Assembly (NCBI RefSeq): GCF_023343835.1
Contig: NC_064447.1
Coordinates: 9,320,501 to 9,384,500, forward strand
DNA from: Lagopus muta
Taxonomy: Eukaryota; Chordata; Aves; Galliformes; Phasianidae
Length of the DNA stretch: 64,000 bases
Direction: 5' to 3'
Made by a program: the position numbers and the translations under genes
The notes under the pieces: generated by a model
Seen by the model: the letters and a program-made list of their open reading frames with translations, nothing else
Told to the model about the DNA's origin: nothing
Database searches by the model: none
Shown here: piece after piece, positions 23,001 through 33,350 of the stretch
How the letters are laid out: each line of letters begins with the position of its first letter
Position numbering within the stretch: the first letter of the stretch is position 1

Positions 23001-26000
23001 TTCTGGTCTGGCCTAAAAGAGCATTCCTGGACTCAAAGTACTTCATCATCTTGGCTTTGAGATTTCCCCCCCCCACTGTGGGAAGGCTGACTGCTTATGT
23101 GGCTGTCAAACAAGGCAGACGTGGCTCTTGTCCTTCACAAAAAGGGAGAAATTCACAACTGAGCTGCTAAACAATCTATTTGTACTATCTGCAGCAAACA
23201 GCTACAGAATACAATAGTTTGCTGAGGTCTCTGACTGGTACACACTGTTGTTTGTAACCTTGTCCATCCTTACCCACCTGCAGCCTACACATGCAGGCAG
23301 CTGGCTCTCTCTGCTCTGCTCAAACAGAGTCTAATAGAACACAGCAAGGTCCTGCTGCCTGATGCTACAGAATGAACGGAGTAAATACACTTATTTTAGA
23401 GCTCTGCAAGTTCATTTTTGTTTCTTTTAAGAGCTAAAACATTCATTTTTCCTTTATGCCTTTGAATAGAAGCCCTTTTAAGTGTGCTTCAAGTGTAGTC
23501 ACAAAGTTTGCATCCAGCAACCATCTCTTACCTTTATGTAATAAGTCAAGTCTTACCTTTGCAACAAACAAGGGACAGCAAGCTTTAGTGAAGCAGTATG
23601 ACCAAGGTTCTGCCAGCTTCTGTGGGGGGACAGGAGAAAGAAAAGCAGTTTTATTTCCTTTTGAGAAGAAAATAAAGACTAAGCACTAACTGTGGAACTG
23701 GATACTCACATAGCAGGGTCTTTATGAAGGGTTATCTCTCTAGCTGCTCCCAGAAGCATGACAGCAGCAGCTTTAGGACTCTCTCTTTCAGCCTGATTTA
23801 AAAATCTTGTTACCAGTGCATAAACTCCAGAATACCTGAGAAAGTTAAGTAGTCCATGAGATAAAGCATCTGCAGTGACATACTCCATGAACAAATGGTA
23901 ATGATGACCATTCTAGTTTGAAAGCAAACTGATTCACCTTTCCCTGAAAAGAATCTGTGAAACAGGAACGTGGCATTTGCACAGGCATTACTTTCAGAAT
24001 TTTAAGAGCACACACCATCAAGTAAAAGCCAAACTCAATTCTGACAAATCAGTAAAAACACAGGGGTTTGTTTCATGCTTTTCCAAGCTGCTGTAACCAG
24101 GAATGCTACCATCTTAGCACAGCACAACAGGTATCTTTTAAGATGCATTTAGGACGATTCTTAAAATACATCCAAGTTAAATTCAGTTCAATTGCTCACT
24201 GATCAATTAAGACCCCTCCATTACGTTGCTGTTTCAGGTGCCACGAAACTGCTTATGTTACTTAAGGAAAGAAAACCTGCAGCGACCAACATGCACTGCT
24301 AATTCTGTCATCACTTACTTGTATACAATCTCTGTGCTGCGTGATCTGCAGACACCACACTGGCCAGGAGGCAGCTTTGAGACACAAAAGCATTCTTGCT
24401 CTGTGGGAGCTATTCTCACTCCAATTAAATACTTATTATATTCCACAGAAAGCTCCTGGATAAAGCTTATTAGAAGGTTTCCTAAGAGGACAGAGAGGCG
24501 GAGATGTGAAACTTTCAGCGCAAAAAAATTATTTCAAAACCAAAATAAAGACATTCATAGGTAAAATATTTGATAAATCACTTGCACCCAATCTTAAGAG
24601 CCAGGCATGATTTGCTGCTTCTTCCAAGGGGAAGAAAGCAGGACACAAGTGTGGAACTGCAGACCTGTCTGCTCTGAGTACAGCCCAGAGGACAGCAGAA
24701 CTGAGCTGCTACGTAAATAACTCACCAAAGCTTTACAAGGACAGTTGTGGTCCAGACAAGCTGTCCTTGTAGATTACAAGTAGAGCCACAGACCGGGTAG
24801 CCACAGTGAGCCAAAGGTCTGCCAGGACAGAATGAGAACCCTTGCTTACCACCATGCCGAAGGTCTGCATCTATGTCTGTGAGCTCCAAATTGAACATGA
24901 CAAGAACGCCAGCCAAGGCAAAATCACGCCGTTCTTTCCAGAATTTGCTTTTGTTATGTGCATTGCAGTGACAGAGGGAAGAAGTTGTCCAATTCTGGCA
25001 CTGTTTCATAACAAGGGAAAGACAGAGAAAAGCATTTTATTGTCCCCAAAGTTCAGCACATCAAAAGTTAGTTCCTCTCTACAAGTGAAGGACTGGAATT
25101 CATTTTATGCCTTGCTTCTGTGGTTTTACCTGGCTTTGTAATTTGACAGGAGAGGCAAGAGGACAACATGGCAATGCCCTTCTACCATAACTTAAAAAGA
25201 ATAATAATAATAAAAAAGACTTCCTCCTCCCCTCCCCAGTAATTTACTCTAATTCCTGAATACTTATGGAGACACTTAGGTTGACATCTTCCTCACAGAA
25301 TACACTATGAGTAATCAAAGCATTGTTTCTGAACATTCACCCCAACTTTACTCACAGTTCAAAGTTTTCAGAATTCTAAAAAACAACTAAAAAAACCTAC
25401 AAAAAAATAAACCTCCAATCAAACAACAAAGCAAACAATCTTCCCCTCTTCTCAAAGCAAAACCAAAACCCACCAACCAACACATCCCTCCCCACACCTC
25501 ATCCCTCCCCTTCTTAGGGTTAGGAAAATCTAGAAATTCAATATTTGCCTAGTGCAGTGAGAAACAACCTGATTTAGTAATTACATTCCATGAAGTCCCT
25601 GGCAAACTGGATGAACATGTGTCTATATCAAGTGAATATCCTACAATACTGTACTACTGGAAATAAACCTAGATGGTGACCATACTTAACGCTGTGAAGC
25701 TGATGGATAGAAGCATTTAGAGTAGGAACTATTCAAATAATCAAACTCTACATAGCATTTATTGTTTCAGTGTGCATAAGAGTGATTTCTTTTATAGACT
25801 GTTAAATAATTCAGTTTACTCAAATTTGAGCATTTCTTGATTTCAGCTCATCCTTACCTCAGAAGCCAGCTTATCACAAATGTAGCAGTAGCACTGACTA
25901 CAAAAATCAGCATTTTTTCCAAGGGGTGAGCACGTTTCACATTCCATTCGTCTACAGAATTGAAAAACAGAGCATTATTTACAAAGCAGTTCGTGCACTT

Positions 26001-26788
26001 ACCCAACTCTACTTACACTTTCAGCTGTTAAGAGTTTTAACAAGCCTGCATGACTATATGTGGGAAAGGAAACCTCCATATTAGCCTCCACATCATTGAA
26101 CGTACTCAAATGAGTGTGATGTACAGTCATATCTTGCATGGGGCATCACATTTGCTTGTTTACAGAAAGTAACCACTAGTTCACACTCCTCATCCACAAT
26201 CTCTTCACATTTCTTCTCTTCCAGGGCAGTCTTCACTGTATAGAAGAGAAAACAGTCTGACTCAGTATGAAAAGCCTACAATGTCCTTACAAAAATCAAC
26301 CAGCTACTGATACTTATTCTTTAAAACACTTTAAGGCACAAGCTTTCTTATCATTTCACCTGGTGCAAATAAGAAAGATACACTGGCTTGGAACAAAAGA
26401 TTCCTACACACTCAAAAGGCATGTAATAACAAAAAGATCTGGTCACCACTGAAAATGGCTCAGAGAAGTTACTGATATTTTAAAACTACCCAGTAGTACT
26501 CTTTAAAACAACCTATGATGGCAAAGACAACAGCAGTTTGTTTGGTTTTTATTTATTTTTGAACTACTTTGATTTCCTCGCAGCCCAAAGCCGCATTTCA
26601 AAGGCGTCAGATCTCATATTTTACTTCAGGTTGTTTCAAAAGTTAATTTGCAGCACCTCACAGCTGAGAAGAGCACAGTACTCACCCAAGGGGTCCACTA
26701 TGAGAACTGAGTTCCCATGTGTGCTGTCGTCTTCATCGTCGCTGATCAGGATCACATCTCGCTCTTTCTCTTCTTCAGAGGGCCCCAT
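14014..26788 (-). CDS. Unrecognised 708-residue protein with SIM-like N terminus and Cys/His module
   Basis: Nineteen coding exons, all in frame: 26686-26788 (ATG), 26106-26235, 25858-25951, 24850-25000, 24319-24481, 23710-23835, 23557-23619, 22042-22164, 21561-21716, 20907-20960, 20437-20654, 19505-19581, 18664-18774, 17989-18072, 17033-17140, 16690-16811, 15510-15632, 14298-14340, 14014-14091 (TGA). One donor (after 20437) is GC; the rest are GT. Residues 12-21, [10 protein letters not shown], fit a SUMO-interacting motif. Residues about 60-125 hold [27 protein letters not shown] and [12 protein letters not shown], probably metal-binding. Residues about 140-215 include [20 protein letters not shown] and a Cys-rich piece (CGVCRS). 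The rest looks helical, repeat-like and without catalytic motifs; WQNLG occurs twice. The ATG follows a split 5' UTR. I recall similar CYCYxCD...C..W...HC.A segments in uncharacterised plant and animal proteins, but cannot name this gene. A nuclear, SUMO-linked role is inference only. Confidence 0.88.
14945..15005 (-). repeat. CR1 LINE fragment
   Basis: Antisense CR1 end: AGTCACAGAATCACCAAGG, TTGGAAAAGACCTCCAAGAT, CATCCAACC. It lies in the intron between exons 15510-15632 and 14298-14340. Confidence 0.8.
19945..20036 (+). repeat. CR1 LINE 3' fragment
   Basis: Sense CR1 tail: GGTGGCTCTGCCTGTGGCAG, TTGATCCTTGGGGTCCCTTC, then CAACCCAAGCCATTCTGTGA. It lies in the intron between exons 20437-20654 and 19505-19581 of the minus-strand gene. 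Confidence 0.8.
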
Positions 26789-27099
26789 AGTCACTGAGCT
26801 CCAAAGGAAAGGCCCAGTTCAGCAGAAAACTGCTCAGAGAAAGCAGGAAGGGTAGAAAAGGCCTCTTCCAAAGCCAAGCTCTGCGTACATCACACTATGA
26901 ATAGCAACGTTCAACACTTCAGTGGAATCAGAAGCTCAAACAACATTCCACTTTCCATCCACATTTGAGAGAACGCTAAAATAATAACGAAGAGGTGGGA
27001 AGAGAATTGGAAAGGAGAAAAAGCAAACAACAAAAAAAAAAACAAGAAGAAAAGGGTGAGACCTGGCATTCCTCTGCTGGGCCCACCGTAGTGAACTGC

Positions 27100-27600
27100 G
27101 GTTATTTCCCCTCGCAGACCCGCAGTAGCACCGCAGCCCCCCCTCCTCTCCCCGCCCCAAACGCTCCCGACCCCCCCCAGCCCCCCGCCCGCTTCGGCCC
27201 TCCTTCAACCGCCGCCCCCCAACTGTAAGCTGCGCTCCCAGAGGAGCCCCGCGCCCCCTCATCCCGCTGCCCCTCACCGCCCCGATTCTCGCCCGTTCCC
27301 CACGAGGCCCGAGGACCCCCGGCTCACCTTCAGCGCGCAGATCCGTCCTGCCCGCCGCCCCAGCCCGCCACTCTTTGAACGAACAATCACTTCCGAAGCG
27401 GCCACCCCCGGAAGGGGTTCGGGCGGCGACGCTACGCGCTCTATTTCCGCCCTGGCAGAGAGCTGGATGGTCGCTGGGGGCCGCCATCTTTGATGAGGGC
27501 AGAATGGGGCGGGGCTGTAGGGAACCGCCATCTTTGGTGAAGGCAGGGCGAAGTGGTGTCGTAGGGGGGGCCGCCATCTTTGATAAGGGCAGGACGGGGG
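27100..27600 (-). promoter_or_regulatory. CpG-island promoter and non-coding first exon of the 19-exon gene
   Basis: The region is dense in CpG and C/G runs, unlike its surroundings. A minus-strand donor (GCTGAAG|GTGAGCC) at 27327/27328 marks the end of a non-coding exon 1 starting somewhere in about 27400-27580. It would join an acceptor just upstream of the ATG at 26788. No TATA box is seen; the YY1-type motifs fit a housekeeping promoter. Confidence 0.7.
27481..27582 (-). promoter_or_regulatory. Three tandem YY1-type motifs
   Basis: CCGCCATCTTTG occurs at 27481-27492, 27525-27536 and 27571-27582. On the minus strand each reads CAAAGATGGCGG, matching the YY1 core AAGATGGCGGC in the sense direction of the gene. 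The motifs begin 44-46 bp tandem units that also share GAGGGCAG/GAAGGCAG/AAGGGCAG. Confidence 0.75.
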
Positions 27601-27650
27601 GGTTCTATACCTACTGGGGTTTACGGCTCCTCCTGCTCGTGTAGATAAAT

Positions 27651-27862
27651 GATAGAATCACTGAGGTTGTAAAGATGTGTGAGATCCCCAAGTTCAACCC
27701 ATCCCACCGTGCCCGCTGACCACATCCCTCATTGCAACACCTCCACAGTTCTTAACACCTCCAGGGATGTTGACTCCCACCTCTCCCTGGACAGCAGTGG
27801 CAGTGCCCGACTGCTCTTTCAGAGAATAAATGTTTCCTATTATCCAATGTGAAATCCTTCAC
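27651..27862 (-). repeat. CR1 LINE fragment
   Basis: Antisense CR1 tail of about 210 bp: GATAGAATCACTGAGGTTGT, CCCGCTGACCACATCCCTC, CACCTCCAGGGATGTTGACT, and GAGAATAAATGTTTCCTATT. It ends at the CpG island's right side. Confidence 0.85.
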
Positions 27863-28077
27863 CCTCTGCATAAAGGAAGGGAAATTGGCATCAGAGCATG
27901 GTGTGCTCCTGCCGGTTCTCTTGGTGTGCTGCAGAAGGGGGTGGGGAGGTCTTGGTGATCCTTTGGGGACGTGTCCCCCTACTCACTGTGACTGTGTTTG
28001 GGCACGGGTTTTCTGAGGACAACTCTTTTCCACCTCATTTCCACTGCTTGGTTACTGTTTTGGACTCACACTGCTAT

Positions 28078-28300
28078 TTCAAGGATGTTGCTCTTATTAT
28101 AGAAGCCTTGTGGTCAGGAAGGATATTTATCATATATAAGCAATACATCTGGAAGTTATAAGCAGAACTATAACTTTGGGCAAGCTCCTTAATTAGGCAC
28201 AATGGCAAATATTCAAGGATATTGCTCTTACTGTAGCATAGATAAGCAGTACATCTGGAAGTTATAAGCAGAACTGCAACTCTGAGCAAAAATGGCAAAC
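28078..28300. repeat. Imperfect direct duplication
   Basis: Unit A (28078-28211) and unit B (28212-28300) share TTCAAGGATrTTGCTCTTA, ACATCTGGAAGTTATAAGCA and AATGGCAAA in the same order. Unit B lacks two internal pieces (about 25 and 18 bp). Confidence 0.8.
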
Positions 28301-29850
28301 AGTTCTGAGACATCACAGGCGATGATCTGCAATGCAATCCCAGCAATGTGACCCTAAAACGCTTCCATTGCAGCCAGGCCCAGCCACTGCGGCCATCACC
28401 CAGATGGCAGCTTCTCACAGAGAAAGGGTTTTACTGCATTTGATTGTCCCTAATCACCAGACTGATCACAACAGGCTTTTCCTACCCCAACCCATCAGGC
28501 GATCAGTGAGGAGAGCCCACATCCAGCAGATGTTCAGGATTTCCCAGTAACACTAGATGGTACCAGAGCTCCACACTGAGGCTCAGGCGCGCTTCACCCA
28601 TCTGGACTGAAAATACTCCAAAAATGGAAATTCTGAAACATGGAAAGCTGAAGATGTAAAGCTGTAATATATTCATAAGCTGTTGGCAAAACAGTCGCCT
28701 CTTCTGTGGGAAAGAGTAGACAGGGGAATTATGAGTAAAATAAGGATGCTTTTCTGGTTTTCAGGACAAGTGTAAGACAGTAATTTTGGTTAAAACTTAT
28801 CAGCAAGGTCAAGGTATTACAGAAGCTGGTAGGAAAGCATTTGAAGGCTAACACTCAAGGAATGGGCATCTTTCATTACTAGTAGTTATTTCACAGTTTG
28901 AGGATTATCTAGCAAGAGTTTTAGTTCGAGCAGAAACTGCCACTAAGTCATAAAAATGTGATGTAAATACATTTCTTGTATTGGTAATAATAAAAACTAC
29001 TGAAACAACACTTGGAATATTGCACTTTTTGTGCAATTGGCTGCACATGCTTTTTGCTACGTGCTGCCTGAAAAATTCGTGTGTTAAAAAAATCCCTGCC
29101 TGAGAATGAATATTTATTCTATGAATAATCTTTAATGTCTTCACAGCTTTCAACACATTTGGGCAAAATGTTTCAAGTTTCTGTACTTACAATGAAAAAT
29201 TTAAACTTGACACCTAAATAGGTGGCGTGATTTCGGCTGCGTGGAGCACCTTCTGTGGAGGCATCATTTCCTTCACACAGTTGCCTCTGCAGCATGACAG
29301 CGTTTTAACAGCCCAGAGCAACTCAACACAGCCATTTAGGTGATGAAATGAAGTATTGAGATAGCAGGGAGAAATAATAAAGGCAGAACTGGCATCCGGC
29401 CAGAATAATTTCTTGAAAACTCTACTCTCATGCAGAAGCCTTGTGGGATGATGTGATGGCCAAATATGGTCAGGACTTCGTGCTGCATTTCATCCAAAAC
29501 ACAGCAAAGCTGGTGTTTCCCCTCCTTCCAGATGAAGAGTTAGCATCGTCGGCTTATTTTTAGTGGTGTGGATGTAAAGTATGCTGGTTAAATTTCATAC
29601 GGCCTGAGCTCAGTCTGCTCTACCATGCCAGGTTTCGTGCCCAGAACTAGCAAAGCTCAAGGTCTGACACCACAGGCTCCTTCTTCATAGTCTTCATCCT
29701 GTAGGTCAGTGTTAGGAGCCTTGTTCTGCTGCTTGCTGGGGCTTGTGTTTGTCAGGTGCCTGGAATGGGAATAAGGAAGATGAAGGTCTATTTGGGGATC
29801 TCTGGTAGCCTCAAAATGAAACAGTAATTAGCAGCAGGCCAGGAGGTATG
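28301..29850. other. Intergenic, AT-rich
   Basis: No gene supported. 28600-29200 is AT-rich and could be a very old transposon relic, but I find no terminal repeats or readable protein. The remainder is unique. Confidence 0.4.
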
Positions 29851-29853
29851 TAA

Positions 29854-29876
29854 TGTGCAATACACATTAATGAGCA
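29854..29876. repeat. 23-bp exact repeat, copy 1
   Basis: Begins TGTGCAATACACATT and ends AATGAGCA. It is identical to 32358-32380 in the same orientation. The upstream flanks share only patches such as GGTATGT. Confidence 0.85.
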
Positions 29877-30097
29877 CATTAAAAATGAATGTGTAACGTC
29901 GTGTAGTGGTAAAGTGGACAAGGAGCAGTCTGGAGCAGATTGGGGCATTAACTGAAGATGCAGAAGACTTCAGCTCTGTTGAATGAATTGCAGGGTCCAG
30001 AGAAATGGGTTTCCACCACCAGCTCCTGAAGCAGAAGTGCAATTTTTCTCTGACCACAACAGCAGAGCTGTAGAGCAAACAGACCATTAAAATGTCC

Positions 30098-30141
30098 AAG
30101 AAAAAAAAAATATATATATATATATTCATGTCCTATATATA
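30098..30141. repeat. A-run plus (TA)n
   Basis: An A9-10 run passes into about eight TA units, and a second TATATATAT follows a short gap. Confidence 0.9.
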
Positions 30142-31287
30142 TTTACCACTGCTTCATTCTGTTGAAAGTCAAAGGCCCGCTTCTGTTTGATGAAAGGCTT
30201 GGGATAGATCAATTGACTGGAAAAGGCTTAGAGGATTTAAATGTACAATTCCACGTGGACAGGTGCTAATCCACCAGTCTGCTGAGCCTGAGCAAGGTGC
30301 CGCAGAGCTGTCCAGGCACTCTGACTCCAGCCTGTTCTTGTTTGGCCCAGAAAAGGTTGCTCAGTGCTGGAACTGTAAAAGAGATTCTCCTAACCGAGCT
30401 GCTGGGAAAAGACTTGTGCTTATTTCTAGCTACCTTTGGCATCTCTGCAGAGTTGGTGCCTCTGTTACAGGCAAGCTTTCCATGGTGACTTTAGTCTTTG
30501 AAGTGCTTCCTAGTGCACTGCAATGAGCTGATGAAGTGTTGTCCGCCGTGTGCAAGCAGCTCTGCTCAGGTTTCATAAAGAAGCAAGGTTTGCGTGGTTA
30601 TAATGTGTGTGTGAGTGAATGAGGGGCCCAGAAGTCATTGAGATGGGAAGAAACTGTCCTTGTTCTCCAAAAGCCAGGGTCTCACTGTGAATGAGGAAAG
30701 GAACAGTAGCAGAGCAAGGAAAAAATGTGTTAGCAGCTCTGTGCCTCTATTCCTCTGTTGGAATCAGAAAAAGCTTTTCCTTGAACCTTGGTTTCGTGAG
30801 GAGATGAGATTTATGTGGTGACAGATGATATAGGAGTGCAGCCATTACTGAACTCTGATGGCAATTTCAACCAAGTGGACGGGAGGTAGAAGTCCCAAAA
30901 GCAACAAGTCCCTAAAAGTGATAAGAGGTGTGCATGTGAGAGAGGAACATTCTGTGTATGTCTTTCCTGAACAGCCATGATCCAAAAACTTCAGCTCCAG
31001 GAAGAGATGGGACAAAGTTTCTCCATCCTTGGTAGCATTCATGACTATGAGCCACCAGAGACTTCATGCAGGAGAAACAAGCTGAAGCTGAGAAGTGGAT
31101 TTGGTGGTGGCCGCTGAGGATTTGCTATGAGTGAGGTGTTCATCAGGCTGCTCTGGTACCTACAAAGTGAGACAGCCCTAGTAAAACTTGGTTTACAAAT
31201 CCATCAGCCATGAGGCATGAGCCCATTGGAAACTGAGCACCCTTTCTTCCAACACTCACAGGATGATGAGGCTTTGTAATACTTACA
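30142..31287. other. Intergenic, no feature recognised
   Basis: Unique sequence with short open frames only. Nothing resembles an exon, RNA gene or transposon. Confidence 0.5.
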
Positions 31288-31362
31288 GAATCAAAGACTC
31301 ACAAGAATGGCTTAGGTCAGAAGGGACCTTAAAGACCATCTAGTTCCAACTCCTGTGCACCA
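31288..31362 (-). repeat. CR1 LINE fragment
   Basis: Short antisense CR1 end: ACAGAATCAAAGACTCAC, GGTCAGAAGGGACCTTAAAG, CCATCTAGTTCCAACTCC. Confidence 0.75.
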
Positions 31363-31364
31363 AG

Positions 31365-32357
31365 AAAACATTTTGTTTAGCTCTTTTGCCTCCTGATTTC
31401 TTTCCATGGGACCAAGTAAAAGAGAAAAGAGATGCTGTAATAGAGACCGCTCTCAGGGTTGGGCCCCATAAATCCAGTCTGTTGGCTTTTCAGGGGGACA
31501 CTGGGACAGGAGCATGGCAAGGATGCTCCCACGCTGACTCTGACGGCCGTGAGCCAGCCCACACCGGGGTGGGAGACAGCAGAGGAGATGCTCCCTGCTG
31601 CGGCATGGCGGCAGTCAGCGGCTCGCGATTTAAGAAACAGATGAATATGAACCGCGTTGGAATGCCTTCAAAAATCTGCTAGCACTCTCCTCCCTGCAGA
31701 AAGCCGAGTAAATCCCTTTCGCATTTCAGGCTCCTAGCGAGACCCTGAAATATTATCAGTGCTCTTTGACACTCTACCTGCCCCTCATCCCACCTGGCTT
31801 TCTACAAAACACATTTCCTCTGCTCTCAGGAAGAAAAAAGTCAGGTTCATTCAAACTCTTGACACTTCACTAACACCGGGGTGATCGAGTGTCCTCCATT
31901 TTACTTTTGGTATTTTAATAGGGTTTCCTTTTAGACCCTTAATGAGTTTTTATTCCCCTTTGTGTATCAGACGCTTCAGCCTGACCGACAGTTTTACTCA
32001 CCCCATGTGCAGTAATCTGAACAGCCGGGACAACCTCTTATTCCTGTGGCAAGGCTTCCTCTGCCAACATTCCTTGTTCCTCGCAGCCAGGAGGATATTT
32101 TGACCCTTTCCTCGCCGCCATCCCATCCATCTCCCGGCCCCGAGAGAGGACCTTCCTGGGATGCAGCAACAGGAACATGCCCAGTGCACAAGTGCATGCA
32201 GCTCTAATCAAGGAAGGGAAAAAATAAATGAGATACACATAATAAATAAGTAAGATATGTGAATAAATTATTAAGATTGTTTATTATTAATAAATTTTAA
32301 CAAAACAAAAGCTCAGATGATGTGTAGGCTGGCAGCCATGCTGGGTATGTTGCAGCT
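31365..32357. other. Intergenic, no gene
   Basis: Unique sequence. 32200-32310 is very AT-rich (repeated AATAAAT/TTATTAAT words). Confidence 0.45.
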
Positions 32358-32380
32358 TGTGCAATACACATTAATGAGCA
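32358..32380. repeat. 23-bp exact repeat, copy 2
   Basis: Exact partner of 29854-29876. The downstream sequence differs at once, so only this block is shared perfectly. Confidence 0.85.
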
Positions 32381-32679
32381 AGGTCCAGCTGCAACAGCCC
32401 CATTTATTTCTGACACATCTCAGAGCTCAGCACAGTGTGAGAACAGAATGGGGATAAAGACATGAGCCCGAGCTGCATGGGAACAAGGCTGTCCCCACTG
32501 GAGCTGGCTTTTTTGCTGTCCTTTATCCATGGGCTCGAGGGATGTCACAGTGAGGGCTGCAGGACCCCTGCTGGGATGGGTACTGAAGATGTGTCCCCTG
32601 GGTGCCAACCTCTGAACAGTTTTTTTGCTCGGTTCTGCATTTGGGGACAATCTCAGTGCCCTCTCCCATCTGCAAGGTA

Positions 32680-33350
32680 AGTGGAGTGGTTTTAGGCATT
32701 TCTTGTGCTTAATTACACAGGTCCAGGAGAGTCATATAGTTTAAAAACATATGCCATTAAAGGTTACATATTAAGCATGGCCTTGGTTTTTTGATGTTGC
32801 AGAAGGCTTAGCCTCATCTGCTTAGAATTAGGAGGTTATTATTCTGCGGAAGCTAATCCAAATTGCCTGTTATCCATAGGCAGAAAATTAAAGGAATATT
32901 TAAGCCCATTCCGCAGATTACAAACTTGGTGGCATAGCTCTGCAACCAGTAGTATTAGTATCTTGCATTTGATAGCTGCCAATAACTTAAGTCAACTGTT
33001 TAACATCTGGCATTACTATATAATGTCTGGCTTAAGCTGTAACCTTTTTTTTTTTCCCCCTGCTTTTACAAAAGGTTTTTCTGCTTTGAGAGTCTTTTGA
33101 TTACTAAAGCCCTTCCCAGGACAGATTTATCCCGTGATTTAACATTTTGTGATGGAATCTCATTTTGAATCCGTTGAGTAATTGGCAGTGACTTCGGTAT
33201 TAAACTGATTCATGATGTACATCCAGGCCCTGAAATAATTCACCGTTACTGTCTTTATAATCGAAGCTCCTTTTGGCCCATTAAAAACTATTGGAAACAG
33301 CCTCCTGATCTGCTTTGATTAAAAGTAAAGCGCAGAGGATTGGTAACGAT
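32680..33350. promoter_or_regulatory. Candidate conserved non-coding element
   Basis: About 670 bp of unique AT-rich DNA with no repeats and no open frame. It is rich in homeodomain-type TAAT words and TTGATT/CTTTGATT TCF/SOX-like words (for example TGCTTTGATTAAAAG near 33310). The call rests on texture alone; no alignment was available. Confidence 0.35.

Noticed and set aside
26936-27577. 213-codon open frame in the CpG island
   Set aside because: CpG islands are poor in stop codons. The frame runs through exon 1, the YY1 array and intron 1, and lacks any domain.
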